Assembly: GCA_022402445.1 (NCBI GenBank)
Contig: JAKRSF010000008.1
Location: 496,001-560,000, forward strand
Direction: 5' to 3'
Origin: Cyanobacteriota bacterium
Lineage (GTDB): Bacteria; Cyanobacteriota; Cyanobacteriia; CACIAM-69d
Length of the DNA stretch: 64,000 nt
Positions within the stretch are counted from its first letter, which is position 1; every line of letters starts with the position of its first letter. The translations under genes were made by a program, and so were the position numbers. Positions 46,420 to 56,605 of this stretch are shown in pieces. A model generated the notes under the pieces. It was not told the DNA's origin and did no database searches. It saw only the letters and a list, made by a program, of their open reading frames with translations.

Positions 46420-47577
46420 TTAGCGGTAGACCGGCAGGGTGAAATGGAAACAGCTCCCCTGCCCCGGCTCCGAATCCACCCAAATCTGGCCATAGTGGGC
46501 GCGGATCGCCTCCTGGCACACCGCCAGCCCAATGCCAAAGCCCTCCCGGCCCGCATCCCGCTGGAGCCGGAACCGCGTCTTAAAAATCTGCTGGCGCTTA
46601 TCCGCCGGAATCCCCGGCCCGCTGTCACAAATGCTCACCTGCACCTTCTGGGTCGTGCGGTGGAGCATCGACAGGGAAATTTGACCCCCTTCGGGCGTAT
46701 ATTTCACCGCATTGTCCAGCAGGTTCACGATCACCTGGCGGATGCTGTCGCGATCGGCATAGACCGCCGGGAGATCCTGGGGAATATCAATCTCCAGGGT
46801 CAAATGCTTTTGGTCAATGCGGCTGCGCAGGGACTCGATCGCATTGGTCGCCACCTGCCCGAGGTCCAAACTCTGGGGATCAATGGGCACCGCCACGGTC
46901 GATTCCTGCTGGGTGGACATCAGCAAATTGCCCACCATGCGATCGATGATGCGGATCTGATTGCGGGCCTGCCCCAACAGCCGCGCCCGCAGGGCTTCCG
47001 TGAGGTGGGCCGCCTGGATGCTCTTGGGTTCCATGCCCGCCTCTAGGGTTTCGAGGGCCACGGACGCCGCCGCCAGGGGACTGCGCAAATCATGGGCGAG
47101 GGTTTCGATCGCGCGATCGCGGAACTTCAGCAGCGATTCGAGCCGTTCACACTGGCGCTCCAGTTGAAACACCTCATCGGACAGGCGAATAATCTCCGCC
47201 GAATAGCCCCCGCCAATGTCCACCGCCGGCCCCCCCTGGACCGCCTGCCGCTGGGCAAATTCCTCCGCCGCCTGCCACCAGCGCTCCCACCAGCGATCGA
47301 TCTGCTCGAGCAAATTGGTGCCCGTCAGGGTTTGGCGCGGGGGCGGGTGTAACTTCACCAGCGACGGCGTTGCCACCAGGCGAAAATGCTCCGCCACATA
47401 GGGCTGATCCACCACATCAATGGTCTCGAAACTAAAGGAAAATGTCCCCTGCAGATGTTCGAGGTGGGCGACGATCTGACGCACCTTTTCCCCCAGGGCT
47501 GGGCGGTGATCAACACACAGCAGCAGCCGCAGGGGCGGATCTCGATGGCTCGATACGTCGGGAAGGGCAGAGGACAT
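46420..47577 (-). CDS. sasA: Circadian input/output sensor kinase SasA
   Basis: This is a 385-residue histidine kinase. The N-terminal KaiB-like thioredoxin-fold domain (about residues 15-100, LRLLLCVDHRPALGEKVRQIV to TPSLVKLHPPPRQTLTG) is diagnostic. A coiled-coil linker leads to the phosphorylated His in ETLAHDLRSPLAAA (H162) and the ATPase domain with NLLDNAVKYTPEGG, DSGPGIP and GFGIGLAVC. SasA binds KaiC and phosphorylates RpaA, passing clock time to transcription. No membrane helix is present. The ATG at 47577 fits known SasA N-termini; an upstream TTG in frame is unlikely. kai genes and rpaA are not in the window. Confidence 0.95.
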   Translation of the reverse strand: MSSALPDVSSHRDPPLRLLLCVDHRPALGEKVRQIVAHLEHLQGTFSFSFETIDVVDQPYVAEHFRLVATPSLVKLHPPPRQTLTGTNLLEQIDRWWERWWQAAEEFAQRQAVQGGPAVDIGGGYSAEIIRLSDEVFQLERQCERLESLLKFRDRAIETLAHDLRSPLAAASVALETLEAGMEPKSIQAAHLTEALRARLLGQARNQIRIIDRMVGNLLMSTQQESTVAVPIDPQSLDLGQVATNAIESLRSRIDQKHLTLEIDIPQDLPAVYADRDSIRQVIVNLLDNAVKYTPEGGQISLSMLHRTTQKVQVSICDSGPGIPADKRQQIFKTRFRLQRDAGREGFGIGLAVCQEAIRAHYGQIWVDSEPGQGSCFHFTLPVYR

Positions 47578-47663
47578 GGGACATCTCGATCGAGGGGGCA
47601 GATCAACCAAAAAGATGACTCAAAAATCTCGAAAAAGATGGCGACGGGGGAGAAGGTTTAGGG

Positions 47664-47681
47664 ATTAATAACCATTAATAA
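47664..47681 (-). promoter_or_regulatory. ATTAATAA direct repeats upstream of sasA
   Basis: ATTAATAA occurs at 47664-47671 and 47674-47681, ten bases apart, in the only AT-rich patch between sasA and the next gene. One helical turn spacing suits a regulator or a promoter core. It lies about 90 bases before the sasA start. The regulator is unknown. Confidence 0.4.
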
Positions 47682-47770
47682 TCTTAAGGAAAAACCAGGG
47701 GTCTTTAGGTTTTCTTAAGGTTTTGTTCGGTTTTAGGAAAAGGTTGGGTGGGCGATCGCGGCTTTGGGGG

Positions 47771-49501
47771 TTAGCGGGTGAGCTGTTGGGGTTTGGGCAG
47801 GTCGATCGCGGAGAGGCGGCGCAGGCCATAGAGGGGCAGTTCGGGGCGGGCGAGGCGGGCGATCGCGGTGCTGGTGAGGTGGGCGATCGCGCGGGGGTCG
47901 TCGTTGAGGTAGCGGCGCAGGAGGGCGAGGCTGTAGGCGCTGAGGTAGGTGCGGGCCAGGTCGGGGCGGGTGCCCAGGAGGTCAGCGGGCAGTTGGATCG
48001 TTTCGTTGCCGGTGCTGCCCAGGAAGGAGAGGTGGGTGCTGCCGAGGGCGACGAGGAGGTATTTGTCGGGGCGATCGAGGCGGGCGAAGGGCTGGATCTG
48101 TTCGGGCAGCATGGGGGCGATCGCGTCTTCGCTGCTGGCGATGATGGCGCTGGGGACGGCGAGGTCATTGAGGCCGCTGGTGCCAAAAAGGCTGCTGGTG
48201 ATGGGGTTGACGGCGATCGCGATCGCCACCCGTTTATCCCGCAGGGACAGGCGATCGGGGTTGGCGTCGGCGTTGGCGTTGGGGGGCTGGGGGAGGTTGC
48301 GGGCCACCAGGGCGCGGCATTGCAGCAGCAGGGAGGGGTTGGGGGGCAGGGTGTCGGGGCGGCAGTCGCGCTCTAGCTGGCCGAAGTTTAGGGTGGCCCC
48401 CGCGATCGCCAGGGCGGTGTAGCCCCCAAAGGATTGGCCGATCACGCCCACGTGCCCTAGATCTAGTTGCCCGCGAAAGGTGCGATCGGGAATGCCGCTG
48501 GCGGCCAATTCATCCAGCAGGATCGACAGATCGCGCGGGCGGTGGACAAATTCCAGCGGATCCGCCACCTCATTGGCCCGTCCATCCAGGAGGTCGCTCA
48601 GGCGGGTTTGGTTACTGCCGGGGTGTTCCGGCAGCACCACGGCGAACCCATGGGAGGCCAGGTGGCGGGCCAGGTAGGCAAAGGTGGCCCGTTCGGAGCC
48701 GAGGCCGTGGGAAATGAGCACGACGGGGACGCGGCCCGTGGCTTCGGCGGGCCAATACAGATCGGCGAAGATGGGGGCCTGCCGGTGGGGGGCATAGACC
48801 GAGAGGGTGCGGGTGCGCCATGCGTTCGGCCCCAGGATCGTGAGGGGGGGGAGGGGCTGGGGGGGAGTCGGATCGGTGGTTTGTTCCGCCTGCTGTTCGG
48901 CGATCGCGGCGGCGACGATCGCATCGAGGGCCAGGGCCTGGTCCACCACGGCGGCTTCAATTTCCCGGAAGATGCCCACGGTGCCATTCAGGTCCAGTTG
49001 GATCGTGGGGGTGGGGTAGAACTTGAGGGCATTGAGCAGGGTGAGGCCCTCGGGGGAGGCCGCCGCCAGCACCAGGGCCGCCCGCAGGGCCGGCAGGCTC
49101 CCGGCACCGCTGCGGGTGCGGATCGATCGCGCCAACTGCCGCACCAGGATTTCCCCCTGGGGGGAGCTGAGGAATCGGGACAGGGCCAGGGGGCTGACTT
49201 CGACGCGATCGCGCAGCAAGTTCCGCAGCCGTCCGAGGCGATCGCCATCAAAAAAGCGGGCATAGAACCGCATGGCCGTGTCCAGTTCCCCCGTGGCGGC
49301 AAAATTTTCCAGCGATTCGATCGCCAAGGACATGCCCAGGGGGCCATAGGTGGCATAGATCCGTTCTGCCGCCCGACCGGGGGCCGCGATCGCCCCGAGC
49401 CAGCCCAGGGAAATCGCCAGGGCCGCCCCTACGAGTCGAGACGGGGGGCAAAGATTACGGGCCAGGGGGGGTGCCGGGAGTGAACGGGGAGTCAGTGCCA
49501 T
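47771..49501 (-). CDS. Secreted alpha/beta hydrolase with DUF1400 domain
   Basis: This is a 576-residue protein. A signal peptide covers about residues 1-45 (hydrophobic [18 protein letters not shown], then GRAAE). A DUF1400 domain follows (about 45-190, starting [24 protein letters not shown]). The remainder is a dienelactone-hydrolase or PAF-acetylhydrolase-like alpha/beta fold with [16 protein letters not shown], the nucleophile elbow GQSFGG (S357) and a late His in STHLSFLG. This architecture is common in cyanobacteria and is probably exported to the periplasm. The substrate is unknown, with lipids or esters most likely. It is divergent from an ABC exporter. Confidence 0.9.
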   Translation of the reverse strand: MALTPRSLPAPPLARNLCPPSRLVGAALAISLGWLGAIAAPGRAAERIYATYGPLGMSLAIESLENFAATGELDTAMRFYARFFDGDRLGRLRNLLRDRVEVSPLALSRFLSSPQGEILVRQLARSIRTRSGAGSLPALRAALVLAAASPEGLTLLNALKFYPTPTIQLDLNGTVGIFREIEAAVVDQALALDAIVAAAIAEQQAEQTTDPTPPQPLPPLTILGPNAWRTRTLSVYAPHRQAPIFADLYWPAEATGRVPVVLISHGLGSERATFAYLARHLASHGFAVVLPEHPGSNQTRLSDLLDGRANEVADPLEFVHRPRDLSILLDELAASGIPDRTFRGQLDLGHVGVIGQSFGGYTALAIAGATLNFGQLERDCRPDTLPPNPSLLLQCRALVARNLPQPPNANADANPDRLSLRDKRVAIAIAVNPITSSLFGTSGLNDLAVPSAIIASSEDAIAPMLPEQIQPFARLDRPDKYLLVALGSTHLSFLGSTGNETIQLPADLLGTRPDLARTYLSAYSLALLRRYLNDDPRAIAHLTSTAIARLARPELPLYGLRRLSAIDLPKPQQLTR

Positions 49502-49673
49502 CGGAGTTCACGGTAATCCTGTCGCCGCAGGGATATTGCATCATGGACCATGCGATCGCCGAACGGGTGCCGAGTCGGCCCAATTTTTGGGCTGGTCCGC
49601 CGCCGCTGCGATCACCCCTGGGGGCCATCGTTGGGTGGCCACCGCCGTCAACCCCTGTCGTTTTGGATCTGCC

Positions 49674-51458
49674 ATGGCCGTCTCTTCCTCTGCCCTCCGT
49701 CGCCTGATCACCTACGGACGCCCCTACCGACGCGAAACCGCCTGGGCGATCGCTGCCTCCATCCTGAACAAAATTTTTGATCTTGCCCCGCCGATCCTCA
49801 TCGGCATGGCCGTCGATATCATCGTCCAAAAGGATGAATCCCTGCTGGGCAGTTGGGGCATTGTGGGCATCGAGCGGCAGTTTATTATCCTGTCGATCCT
49901 CACTTTTCTGATTTGGTCCCTGGAGTCGGTGTTTGAATATGCCTACAAGCGCCTGTGGCGGAATTTGGCCCAGGCGATGCAGCACCATTTGCGCCTGGAC
50001 ACCTATGCCCATCTTCAGGATTTGGATCTGGAATTTTTTGAGGAGCGCAGCAGCGGCGATCTGCTCTCGGTGCTCAATGATGACATCAACCAGCTTGAAC
50101 GCTTCCTGGATACGGGGGCGAACGATATTTTGCAGGTGGTGACGACGGTGCTGGCGATCGGCGGTGTGTTTTTTGCCGTTGCGCCCCAGGTGGCCTGGAT
50201 GTCGATGCTGCCGATGCCGTTCATCCTCTGGGGGTCGATCGCGTTCCAGAAAACCCTCGCGCCGCGCTATGGGGATATGCGGGCCAAGGTGGGCTGGCTG
50301 AGTGCCCGGTTGGCGAATAATCTCGGTGGCATTACGACGATTAAGAGCTATGTGGCGGAGGCCCATGAGCGCGATCGCGTGGCGGCGGACAGTGAAGCCT
50401 ATCGCCAGAGCAACCGGCGGGCCATTACGTTGAGTGCGGCCTTTGTGCCGTTGATCCGCATTGTGATTTTGGTGGGCTTTACGGCGACGCTGCTCTATGG
50501 GGGGCTGGAGACGGCTCGCGGCGCGATCGCGGTGGGCACCTATAGCGTGATGGTGTTCATTACCCAGCGGCTCCTGTGGCCCCTGACGAGCCTGGGGCAA
50601 ACGTTGGATAACTACCAGCGGGCGATGGCGTCTACCCGGCGGGTGTTTGGCCTGCTCGATACGCCGATCGCGGCCCATCCGGGCGATCGATTGCTCAATC
50701 CTGACCAGGTGCGCGGGGCGATCGCCTTGAATAATGTGGAATTTGGCTACCGCGATCGCCCGCCGGTCCTGCGGGGCCTGTCGCTGGAGATTCCCGCCGG
50801 CCAGACGATCGCGATCGTGGGGGCCACCGGTTCGGGCAAGAGCACGGTCGTGAAACTGCTGCTGCGGCTCTATGAAATTCAAGGGGGATCGATCACCCTC
50901 GATGGGATGGATATTCGCGAGGTGGAACTGCGATCGCTGCGCCGCCAGATCGGGTGGGTGAGCCAGGAGGTGTTTTTATTCCACGGCACCGTCGCCGAAA
51001 ACATTGCCTACGGGTCCTTTGATGCGCCGCGCGAGCAGATTATCGAAGCCGCCAAACTGGCCGAAGCCCACGACTTCATCACCCAGCTCCCCCAGGGCTA
51101 CGACACCCTGGTGGGGGAGCGGGGCCAAAAACTCTCCGGCGGCCAGCGCCAGCGCCTCGCGATCGCTAGGGCCATCCTCAAGGATCCGCCGATTTTGATC
51201 CTGGACGAAGCCACCTCCGCCGTTGATAACGAAACCGAAGCGGCCATCCAGCGATCGCTCGATCGCATCACCGCCCACCGCACCACCATCGCGATCGCCC
51301 ATCGCCTCTCCACCATCCGCAACGCCGACTGCATCTATGTGATGGATCGGGGCGCGATCGTCGAAGCGGGCACCCACGATCAGCTCCTCGCCCAGCGGGG
51401 CCTCTATGAAACCCTCTGGCGCGTCCAGACCGGCACCCTCACCGCCAGCCACCCCTAG
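49674..51458 (+). CDS. ABC exporter, fused permease and ATPase (MsbA-like)
   Basis: This is a 594-residue half-transporter. Six membrane helices with the coupling loops (residues about 15-320) precede the nucleotide-binding domain. Walker A is GATGSGKST, the Q-loop lies in [12 protein letters not shown], the signature is [14 protein letters not shown], Walker B is [10 protein letters not shown] and the H-loop is IAHRLS. All catalytic residues are present, so a homodimer could be active. Candidate substrates are lipids, glycolipids or peptides; nothing in the neighbourhood decides. The ATG at 49674 ([18 protein letters not shown]) is preferred; the upstream open frame from 49536 lacks family similarity. 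Confidence 0.93.
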   Translation: MAVSSSALRRLITYGRPYRRETAWAIAASILNKIFDLAPPILIGMAVDIIVQKDESLLGSWGIVGIERQFIILSILTFLIWSLESVFEYAYKRLWRNLAQAMQHHLRLDTYAHLQDLDLEFFEERSSGDLLSVLNDDINQLERFLDTGANDILQVVTTVLAIGGVFFAVAPQVAWMSMLPMPFILWGSIAFQKTLAPRYGDMRAKVGWLSARLANNLGGITTIKSYVAEAHERDRVAADSEAYRQSNRRAITLSAAFVPLIRIVILVGFTATLLYGGLETARGAIAVGTYSVMVFITQRLLWPLTSLGQTLDNYQRAMASTRRVFGLLDTPIAAHPGDRLLNPDQVRGAIALNNVEFGYRDRPPVLRGLSLEIPAGQTIAIVGATGSGKSTVVKLLLRLYEIQGGSITLDGMDIREVELRSLRRQIGWVSQEVFLFHGTVAENIAYGSFDAPREQIIEAAKLAEAHDFITQLPQGYDTLVGERGQKLSGGQRQRLAIARAILKDPPILILDEATSAVDNETEAAIQRSLDRITAHRTTIAIAHRLSTIRNADCIYVMDRGAIVEAGTHDQLLAQRGLYETLWRVQTGTLTASHP

Positions 51459-51601
51459 CCCCCGCCCAATCGACTCCCCCGAAAGTGCCCCTTAGAATGG
51501 AATCCAGGGGCTAGGTTCAAGGTCCACCCCAGGGCAAACCGACGCCCTGGCCCCCCATCGCTGCCCCTCCACCCGCGATCGCGCCCGCGATCGTCAACCC
51601 C

Positions 51602-52171
51602 ATGACCCAAACCCAGCAGGCCGAAAAAATCATCCGCTCCCACGTCCTCTGGTCCATGGGGGGCGGCCTGATTCCCATCCCCCTGGTGGACTTCGCCGCC
51701 GTCACCGCCATCCAAATGGAAATGCTCCAGCAGTTGGCCCGCCTCTACGGCCGCGACTACAGCCGCCAAATGGCCAAAACCTTCGTGTCCGCCCTCACCG
51801 GCACCACGATCGCCCGCATTGGGGCCAGTTTCATCAAAGCGATCCCCGGCATCGGCTCCGCCCTCGGGGGGGTCTCCATGTCCGTCATGTCCGGCGCATC
51901 CACCTACGCGATCGGCCAGGTGGTGACCGCCCACTTCGCTAGCAATGGCACCCTCTTTGACCTGGATCCCTCCCGCGCCCGCGAAGCCTACGAGTCGGCC
52001 TACGAGTCGGGCAAAGCCTACGTGTCCAACCTGGAGCGGGACAACACCCAGGCCAGCACCGCCGCCGACATTTATCAGTCCCTCGAACAGTTGGGCCGCC
52101 TGCGGGATCAAGGGGTGCTCTCGGAGGCGGAATTCCAGGCCAAAAAGACGGAGCTGCTCGATCGCCTCTAG
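51602..52171 (+). CDS. DUF697-type membrane protein with SHOCT tail
   Basis: This is a 189-residue protein. Residues about 5-125 match DUF697 (IIRSHVLWSMGGGLIPIPLVDFAAVTAIQMEMLQQLARLYG, then GSALGGVSMSVMSGASTYAIGQV). They contain two or three hydrophobic helices with a PxPxxD turn. The last 27 residues (LGRLRDQGVLSEAEFQAKKTELL) form a SHOCT motif, a short C-terminal helix-turn often used for oligomerisation. DUF697 is usually found in proteins linked to GTPases or membrane traffic, with no assigned activity. It stands between an exporter and a chemoreceptor on the same strand. Confidence 0.85.
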   Translation: MTQTQQAEKIIRSHVLWSMGGGLIPIPLVDFAAVTAIQMEMLQQLARLYGRDYSRQMAKTFVSALTGTTIARIGASFIKAIPGIGSALGGVSMSVMSGASTYAIGQVVTAHFASNGTLFDLDPSRAREAYESAYESGKAYVSNLERDNTQASTAADIYQSLEQLGRLRDQGVLSEAEFQAKKTELLDRL

Positions 52172-52258
52172 GGGATCTTCACTCCCCATTAACCGTCGCC
52201 CCAAAGTGCGGCTTCCGTTCCCCTTGCCGCGCGATCGCGCGAAGGCCACTACTCCCCC

Positions 52259-53752
52259 ATGTTTGGACGACTCAAGATCAGCACCCGCCTCAGCCTCGGT
52301 TTCGGGGTTATTTTGCTCTCCTTTGTGGGGGTGAATGTCTACATCATCGTCAAGCTCGATGAAATCGCCGAAGCCACCAATAAGCTCTATTTCCATCCCT
52401 ACGCGGTGAGCAATGCCGCCACGCGGATCAATCTGGGCATCGTAGAAATTCACCGGTCCATGAAGGATGTGGTCCTTGCGGACAGCCGTCAGGAACTCGA
52501 CGCCGCGATCGCGGCCATCCACCAATCCGAAAAGGAAGTCGAAGAAAACTACGAACTCATTCAGCAGCGGTTCCTCGGCGACCAAAACGCCGTGCGGGCC
52601 TCCCGGCAACTGTTTGAAGACTGGAAACCCCTGCGGGAGCAAGCCATCAACTATGCCCTAGCGGGCCAGCGAGAAGCCGCCGCCCAGGCCCACAGCCAAA
52701 ACACCCAGGAATTTGTCAGCCGCCTCATCACCGACATCCGAGACTTCCGCGACTTTGCCAATGGCCGCGCCCAAGCCTTCGTCGACGAAGCCGAAGCCGC
52801 CCACCAACTGGCCCTGCGGGTCAGCGTGAGCCTTTTGGTGGTGGTGACCCTGATGATTTCGGCCCTCGCGATCGCCCTGTCGCGGTCCATCCTCTTACCC
52901 CTCAAGGCCGCCGTCCGCTACAACGAACGCCTCGCCCAGGGCGACCTCGACCTGAAAATCGCCAGCGACCAAAACGACGAAGTGGGCCAGCTCCTCAATG
53001 CCCTCGACCACACCGTCGTCCAACTGCGGCAGGTGGTTCAGCAGGTGCAACTCACCTCCGACAACATCTCCCTCGGCAGCCAAACCATGAGCGCCAGCGC
53101 CAGCCAAATGTCCGGCGGCGTCACGGAGCAGGCCGCCGCCGCCGAGCAAGCGTCGATCTCGGTGGACAGCATGAACCGCCTCGCCCACAAAAACGCCACC
53201 CTCGCCCAGGAAACCCGCGACATCGCCCTGCGGGTGTCCCAGGATGCGGAACGGAGCGAAAGCGCCGTCAACCGGACCCTAGAGGCCATGAAGACCATCG
53301 TCGGTCAGATCCAGGTGATCGAAGAGATCGCCAACCAAACCAACTTGCTCTCCCTCAACGCCAGTATCGAGGCGGTGCGGGCCGGGGAAATGGGGGGTGG
53401 CTTTGGCGTTGTGGCGACCGAGATCCGCAAGCTCGCCGAGGGCAGCCGCAAGGCAGCGGTGGAGATCAATCAACTGGCGGCCAGCAGTATGCAGGTGGCC
53501 CAGGAGGCGGGCCAATCTCTCCAGGGGCTTGTGCCCAGTATCCAACGGACGGCGGCCCTGGTGGAGTCCATCAGCCGCGCGAGCCAGGAACAAAGCCAGA
53601 GTTCTAGCCAAATCGAACTGGCAATTCAGCAGCTCGAACAGGTGACCCAGCAAAATTCCAGTATGGCGGTGGAGCTGGAGGGGACGGCGCGACGGCTGGC
53701 GGAACGGGCGGGGGATCTGCAACAGGCGATCGCGTTTTTCCAGCTCCACTAG
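52259..53752 (+). CDS. Methyl-accepting chemotaxis protein
   Basis: This is a 497-residue receptor. The first membrane helix is at about residues 13-33 and a periplasmic four-helix bundle covers about 34-185. The second helix ([19 protein letters not shown]) is followed by a HAMP domain (about 205-260) and a cytoplasmic signalling coiled coil. The hairpin tip reads [39 protein letters not shown], close to the consensus for CheA/CheW contact. The ligand is unknown. In cyanobacteria such receptors serve phototaxis and twitching motility with type IV pili. No che gene lies nearby. It converges with the amylase gene, with only seven bases between the stops. Confidence 0.94.
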   Translation: MFGRLKISTRLSLGFGVILLSFVGVNVYIIVKLDEIAEATNKLYFHPYAVSNAATRINLGIVEIHRSMKDVVLADSRQELDAAIAAIHQSEKEVEENYELIQQRFLGDQNAVRASRQLFEDWKPLREQAINYALAGQREAAAQAHSQNTQEFVSRLITDIRDFRDFANGRAQAFVDEAEAAHQLALRVSVSLLVVVTLMISALAIALSRSILLPLKAAVRYNERLAQGDLDLKIASDQNDEVGQLLNALDHTVVQLRQVVQQVQLTSDNISLGSQTMSASASQMSGGVTEQAAAAEQASISVDSMNRLAHKNATLAQETRDIALRVSQDAERSESAVNRTLEAMKTIVGQIQVIEEIANQTNLLSLNASIEAVRAGEMGGGFGVVATEIRKLAEGSRKAAVEINQLAASSMQVAQEAGQSLQGLVPSIQRTAALVESISRASQEQSQSSSQIELAIQQLEQVTQQNSSMAVELEGTARRLAERAGDLQQAIAFFQLH

Positions 53753-53759
53753 TGGCTCC

Positions 53760-55262
53760 CTACCCCAGGCCATCAACCCCATGGGACCCCTCGGGGATCC
53801 AGATGGAAATGGAGCCAGGAGCGCAGCGAAACTCTGCCCAGCCCTCGTCATTGGTGGTGATCGACTCCGCGATCGCCCCCGTCAGATCGATGTAGGTCCG
53901 ATTCGCCTGCCCCACCTCCATCAACTTACTGCCCGCATCCCCATTGCTGAGCACCACCGCCATGCCCCCCGGATGCTCCTCCGTCCCCAGGCGCGTCCAG
54001 CCAATCGTATTGGCATGGTCAAAATAATCGTACTGATCCCCGTAGGAAAAATGCTGACGGGCGTACAGCATCTGGTCAAGAATCTCCCGATGGCTATCTA
54101 GCCAAATCTCATATTCCTGGCCATCTTTTCCTCGATCCTTATAGTGCGCCCCATAATAATCCGCATAGAAAATGCACGGATATCCCTCCCGACGCAGCAA
54201 AATCAACCCATAGGCCAAGGGCTTAAACCAAGCCTCCACCACGGACTCCAAAGATTGCAGCGGCTGGGAATCATGGTTATCCACCAGGGTCACTGCCAGG
54301 GCGGGCTGATCCTGCACCAACGTATTATCAAAAATCTGCCGCATGTCGTAGCTATTGCCCGATTTGCTCGCCTTGTGGAAGTTGTAATGCAGGGGCGCAT
54401 CAAAGAGCGTCACATTGCCGTTTGTCGTCTCCAGAAAACTGTGGAGCGCCTCCACGTCATAGGACCAATATTCACCGACGGCAAACACATCCCGCTGGGC
54501 ATGGTGGCTGACATGGCCGAGCCATTCCTGAAAGAAATCCGCCGACACATGCTTGACCGCATCGAAGCGGAAACCATCCACATTCGTGGTATCTAAATAC
54601 CATTCCCCCCAATACTTCAACTCTCCCGTGACCTCGGGGTTGGCAATGTCTAGGTCGCATCCCATCAAATAGTCAAAATTGCCCTTTTCCAGATCCACAT
54701 TGCGATCAAACTCTTTGCCCTTGAGGAGATAAACGGCGCGCTCTTCGGTGTTGTAAACGTTGTAGTCGATCGCGTCGAAGTGCCACCAATGCCATTTCAT
54801 GCTGGAGTATTGATCGCCCCGGCCCGGAAAGGTGAAGCCGGTCCAGGCTTTGATTTTTTGATACTCACCGATCGCCTGATTGCGGTTGTCGGGGTTGAAG
54901 GGGGTTGCGTCCACCTCTTCCTCTTCATCGGCCCCGAGGCGATGGTTGAACACGGCGTCGGCGTAGATGCGAATGCCCGCCTTCTGGGCGGCTTTGATGG
55001 CCTTGAGATACTCGTCCTTGGTGCCGTATTTGGTGCGAACGGATCCTTTTTGGTCAAATTCTCCTAGGTCAAAGAGGTCATAGACGCCATAGCCCACGTC
55101 ATAGCCGCCCCCAACGCCCTTATAGGCGGGGGGTAACCAAAGGGAAGTGACGCCAATTTTGGCGAGGGTTTCGGCCTGATCTTTGACTTCGTTCCAGAGG
55201 CTACCATCGGCGGGAAGGTACCAATGGAAATACTGCATCATGACGCCGTTGAGTTCAGACAT
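53760..55262 (-). CDS. Alpha-amylase, GH13 cytoplasmic type
   Basis: This is a 500-residue glycoside hydrolase family 13 enzyme without a signal peptide, like the cytoplasmic AmyA group. It opens MSELNGVMMQYFHWYLPADGSLWNEV. The conserved regions are YADAVFNHRLGADEEE, the nucleophile Asp in VDGFRFDAVKHV, the acid/base Glu in FAVGEYWSYD and the third Asp in LVDNHDSQPLQ. It hydrolyses internal alpha-1,4 bonds of glycogen-derived glucans. It is monocistronic. An inverted repeat overlapping a TATA-like box lies 80-100 bases upstream and could be an operator. Confidence 0.95.
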   Translation of the reverse strand: MSELNGVMMQYFHWYLPADGSLWNEVKDQAETLAKIGVTSLWLPPAYKGVGGGYDVGYGVYDLFDLGEFDQKGSVRTKYGTKDEYLKAIKAAQKAGIRIYADAVFNHRLGADEEEEVDATPFNPDNRNQAIGEYQKIKAWTGFTFPGRGDQYSSMKWHWWHFDAIDYNVYNTEERAVYLLKGKEFDRNVDLEKGNFDYLMGCDLDIANPEVTGELKYWGEWYLDTTNVDGFRFDAVKHVSADFFQEWLGHVSHHAQRDVFAVGEYWSYDVEALHSFLETTNGNVTLFDAPLHYNFHKASKSGNSYDMRQIFDNTLVQDQPALAVTLVDNHDSQPLQSLESVVEAWFKPLAYGLILLRREGYPCIFYADYYGAHYKDRGKDGQEYEIWLDSHREILDQMLYARQHFSYGDQYDYFDHANTIGWTRLGTEEHPGGMAVVLSNGDAGSKLMEVGQANRTYIDLTGAIAESITTNDEGWAEFRCAPGSISIWIPEGSHGVDGLG

Positions 55263-55566
55263 GGATACCCCTGGTTGAAAAATATGAAGGCGTGGGATTA
55301 GGGAATGAAGGCGCGGTTAGAGAGCGTGGTGCTTGGGGATGGGATAGGTTTATAGACCTATATGGAACCGGTGGAATTGATGAATCGGTTTAAGGATCGG
55401 TGGATTGAGCTGAAGCGATCGGGCTTGAGGCGATGGAATGGTTGCCCTGGACCAATGATGGCACAGGCAAAAACGTTTGCGCGATCGCGATGACCGCCCC
55501 CTATTCTGTCGTGTCGAGTTTCGCTGGCCGGGAATTGGCGTTGATGAGAATGTTTAAGGCGCTGTT
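55263..55566. other. Spacer with amylase promoter region
   Basis: This 304-base gap has no gene. Its notable signal is the inverted repeat at 55344-55361. The part near 55500-55566 shows no clear terminator for the glycosyltransferase gene that ends at 55567. Confidence 0.45.
55344..55361 (-). promoter_or_regulatory. ATAGGT-N6-ACCTAT inverted repeat upstream of alpha-amylase gene
   Basis: ATAGGT (55344-55349), six bases, ACCTAT (55356-55361), a perfect inverted repeat. On the minus strand it overlaps TATAAA, a -10-like hexamer, 80-100 bases before the amylase start. This is the layout of a repressor operator over a promoter; the regulator is unknown. Confidence 0.45.
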
Positions 55567-56547
55567 TTAGGCGTTGATTTCCGGTTGGCTGCCGAGCCAG
55601 GTGATCCAGGCATCCACCTGAAGGTCATAGTGGCCGATTTGTTCGGGGGGATAGTGGCCCTTTTCCACCTGCTCAATGATCTGGGGCAGGGCGGCGAGGA
55701 ATTGGGGCGATCGCGTATTGGGGTGAACGGTCCAGGCGGCGGCGGTGGCATCCCAGGCGCGCACGGCCCCGCGACGGCGGAATTGATCGGTCACCATCCA
55801 TTCCCAGGAATCCAGTTCCCCCTTGCCGGTCCAATAGTTCAGGCGGGTGCGCAGGGGGGTGGGCAGGCCGTTGTACCAACGGTGGCGGGTCTTGCGCCAG
55901 CGGATCGGCAGGGGCAACAGTTCATCAAACCGGCGGCGATCGATGAGGTAAACGCGGCTGCCAAAGAAGTCGGAGTAATAAAACCCGGCGGGGTCGCGAT
56001 CGGGCTGGTTCCCCTGGGCCATGGTGCCGTCACCGTCGCGGCGGGGGGGGCCGGTCATGGGGCGCATGGCCAGGATCTGCGGATGCTGCTGAAGGCGGGC
56101 GATTCCGGCGCTGATCCAGTCGTGGTCGGCCCGCTGGTGCAGGAGCATGTCGCTGTCGAAGTGGACCAGGTAGTCCCCGGCGATCGCCTCTAGGGAATAG
56201 ATGGTGCCGAAGATGGGATAGCCTTTCCAGTTATGAGTTTGGGGGAAGGGCAGGCCCAGATGTTTGCGGTAGAGCCGCTCGCGCACCTCGGGGCGGTAGT
56301 CCATATCGACGATGCGATCGACCAGGCCGCGATCGCGCAGGGTGGCGCAACAGTCCCGCAGATCTTCGAGGGTACCGATGCCCGGTCGTTTGACCTTATC
56401 CCCCGACAGGGGAGCCGTATCCACAAACAGCACCCGCTCCACAAAGGGGAAATGGCAGGCTTTCACCAGGTGGGGGACCGTGTGCATCAGGAATGGCAGA
56501 TCCGTCCGGGCCACCATGATCGACAACGAACAACTGGGGACGCTCAT
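55567..56547 (-). CDS. Glycosyltransferase, GT-A fold (family 2-like)
   Basis: This is a 326-residue protein. It opens SVPSCSLSIMVARTDLPFLMHTVPHLV, the first beta-alpha unit of a GT-A domain. The metal-binding DxD is in YLVHFDSDMLLH, preceded by FGTIYSLEAIAGD. The C-terminal half (DSWEWMVTDQFRRRG and on) probably forms the acceptor site. No membrane helix is present. The donor and acceptor are unknown. It lies 58 bases downstream of the GT4 gene on the same strand, so both probably act in one glycan or glycolipid pathway. Confidence 0.8.
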   Translation of the reverse strand: MSVPSCSLSIMVARTDLPFLMHTVPHLVKACHFPFVERVLFVDTAPLSGDKVKRPGIGTLEDLRDCCATLRDRGLVDRIVDMDYRPEVRERLYRKHLGLPFPQTHNWKGYPIFGTIYSLEAIAGDYLVHFDSDMLLHQRADHDWISAGIARLQQHPQILAMRPMTGPPRRDGDGTMAQGNQPDRDPAGFYYSDFFGSRVYLIDRRRFDELLPLPIRWRKTRHRWYNGLPTPLRTRLNYWTGKGELDSWEWMVTDQFRRRGAVRAWDATAAAWTVHPNTRSPQFLAALPQIIEQVEKGHYPPEQIGHYDLQVDAWITWLGSQPEINA

Positions 56548-56605
56548 GGGTTTGCCCCTGGGGGGCGGCGGGGGTGAATGGGGGTGCGCCCGGAGGCGGG
56601 GCTAT

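Noticed and set aside
49674..53752. Operon of ABC exporter, DUF697 protein and chemoreceptor as one system
   Set aside because: Same strand but spaced by 143 and 87 bases, with no shared function or motif that links them.
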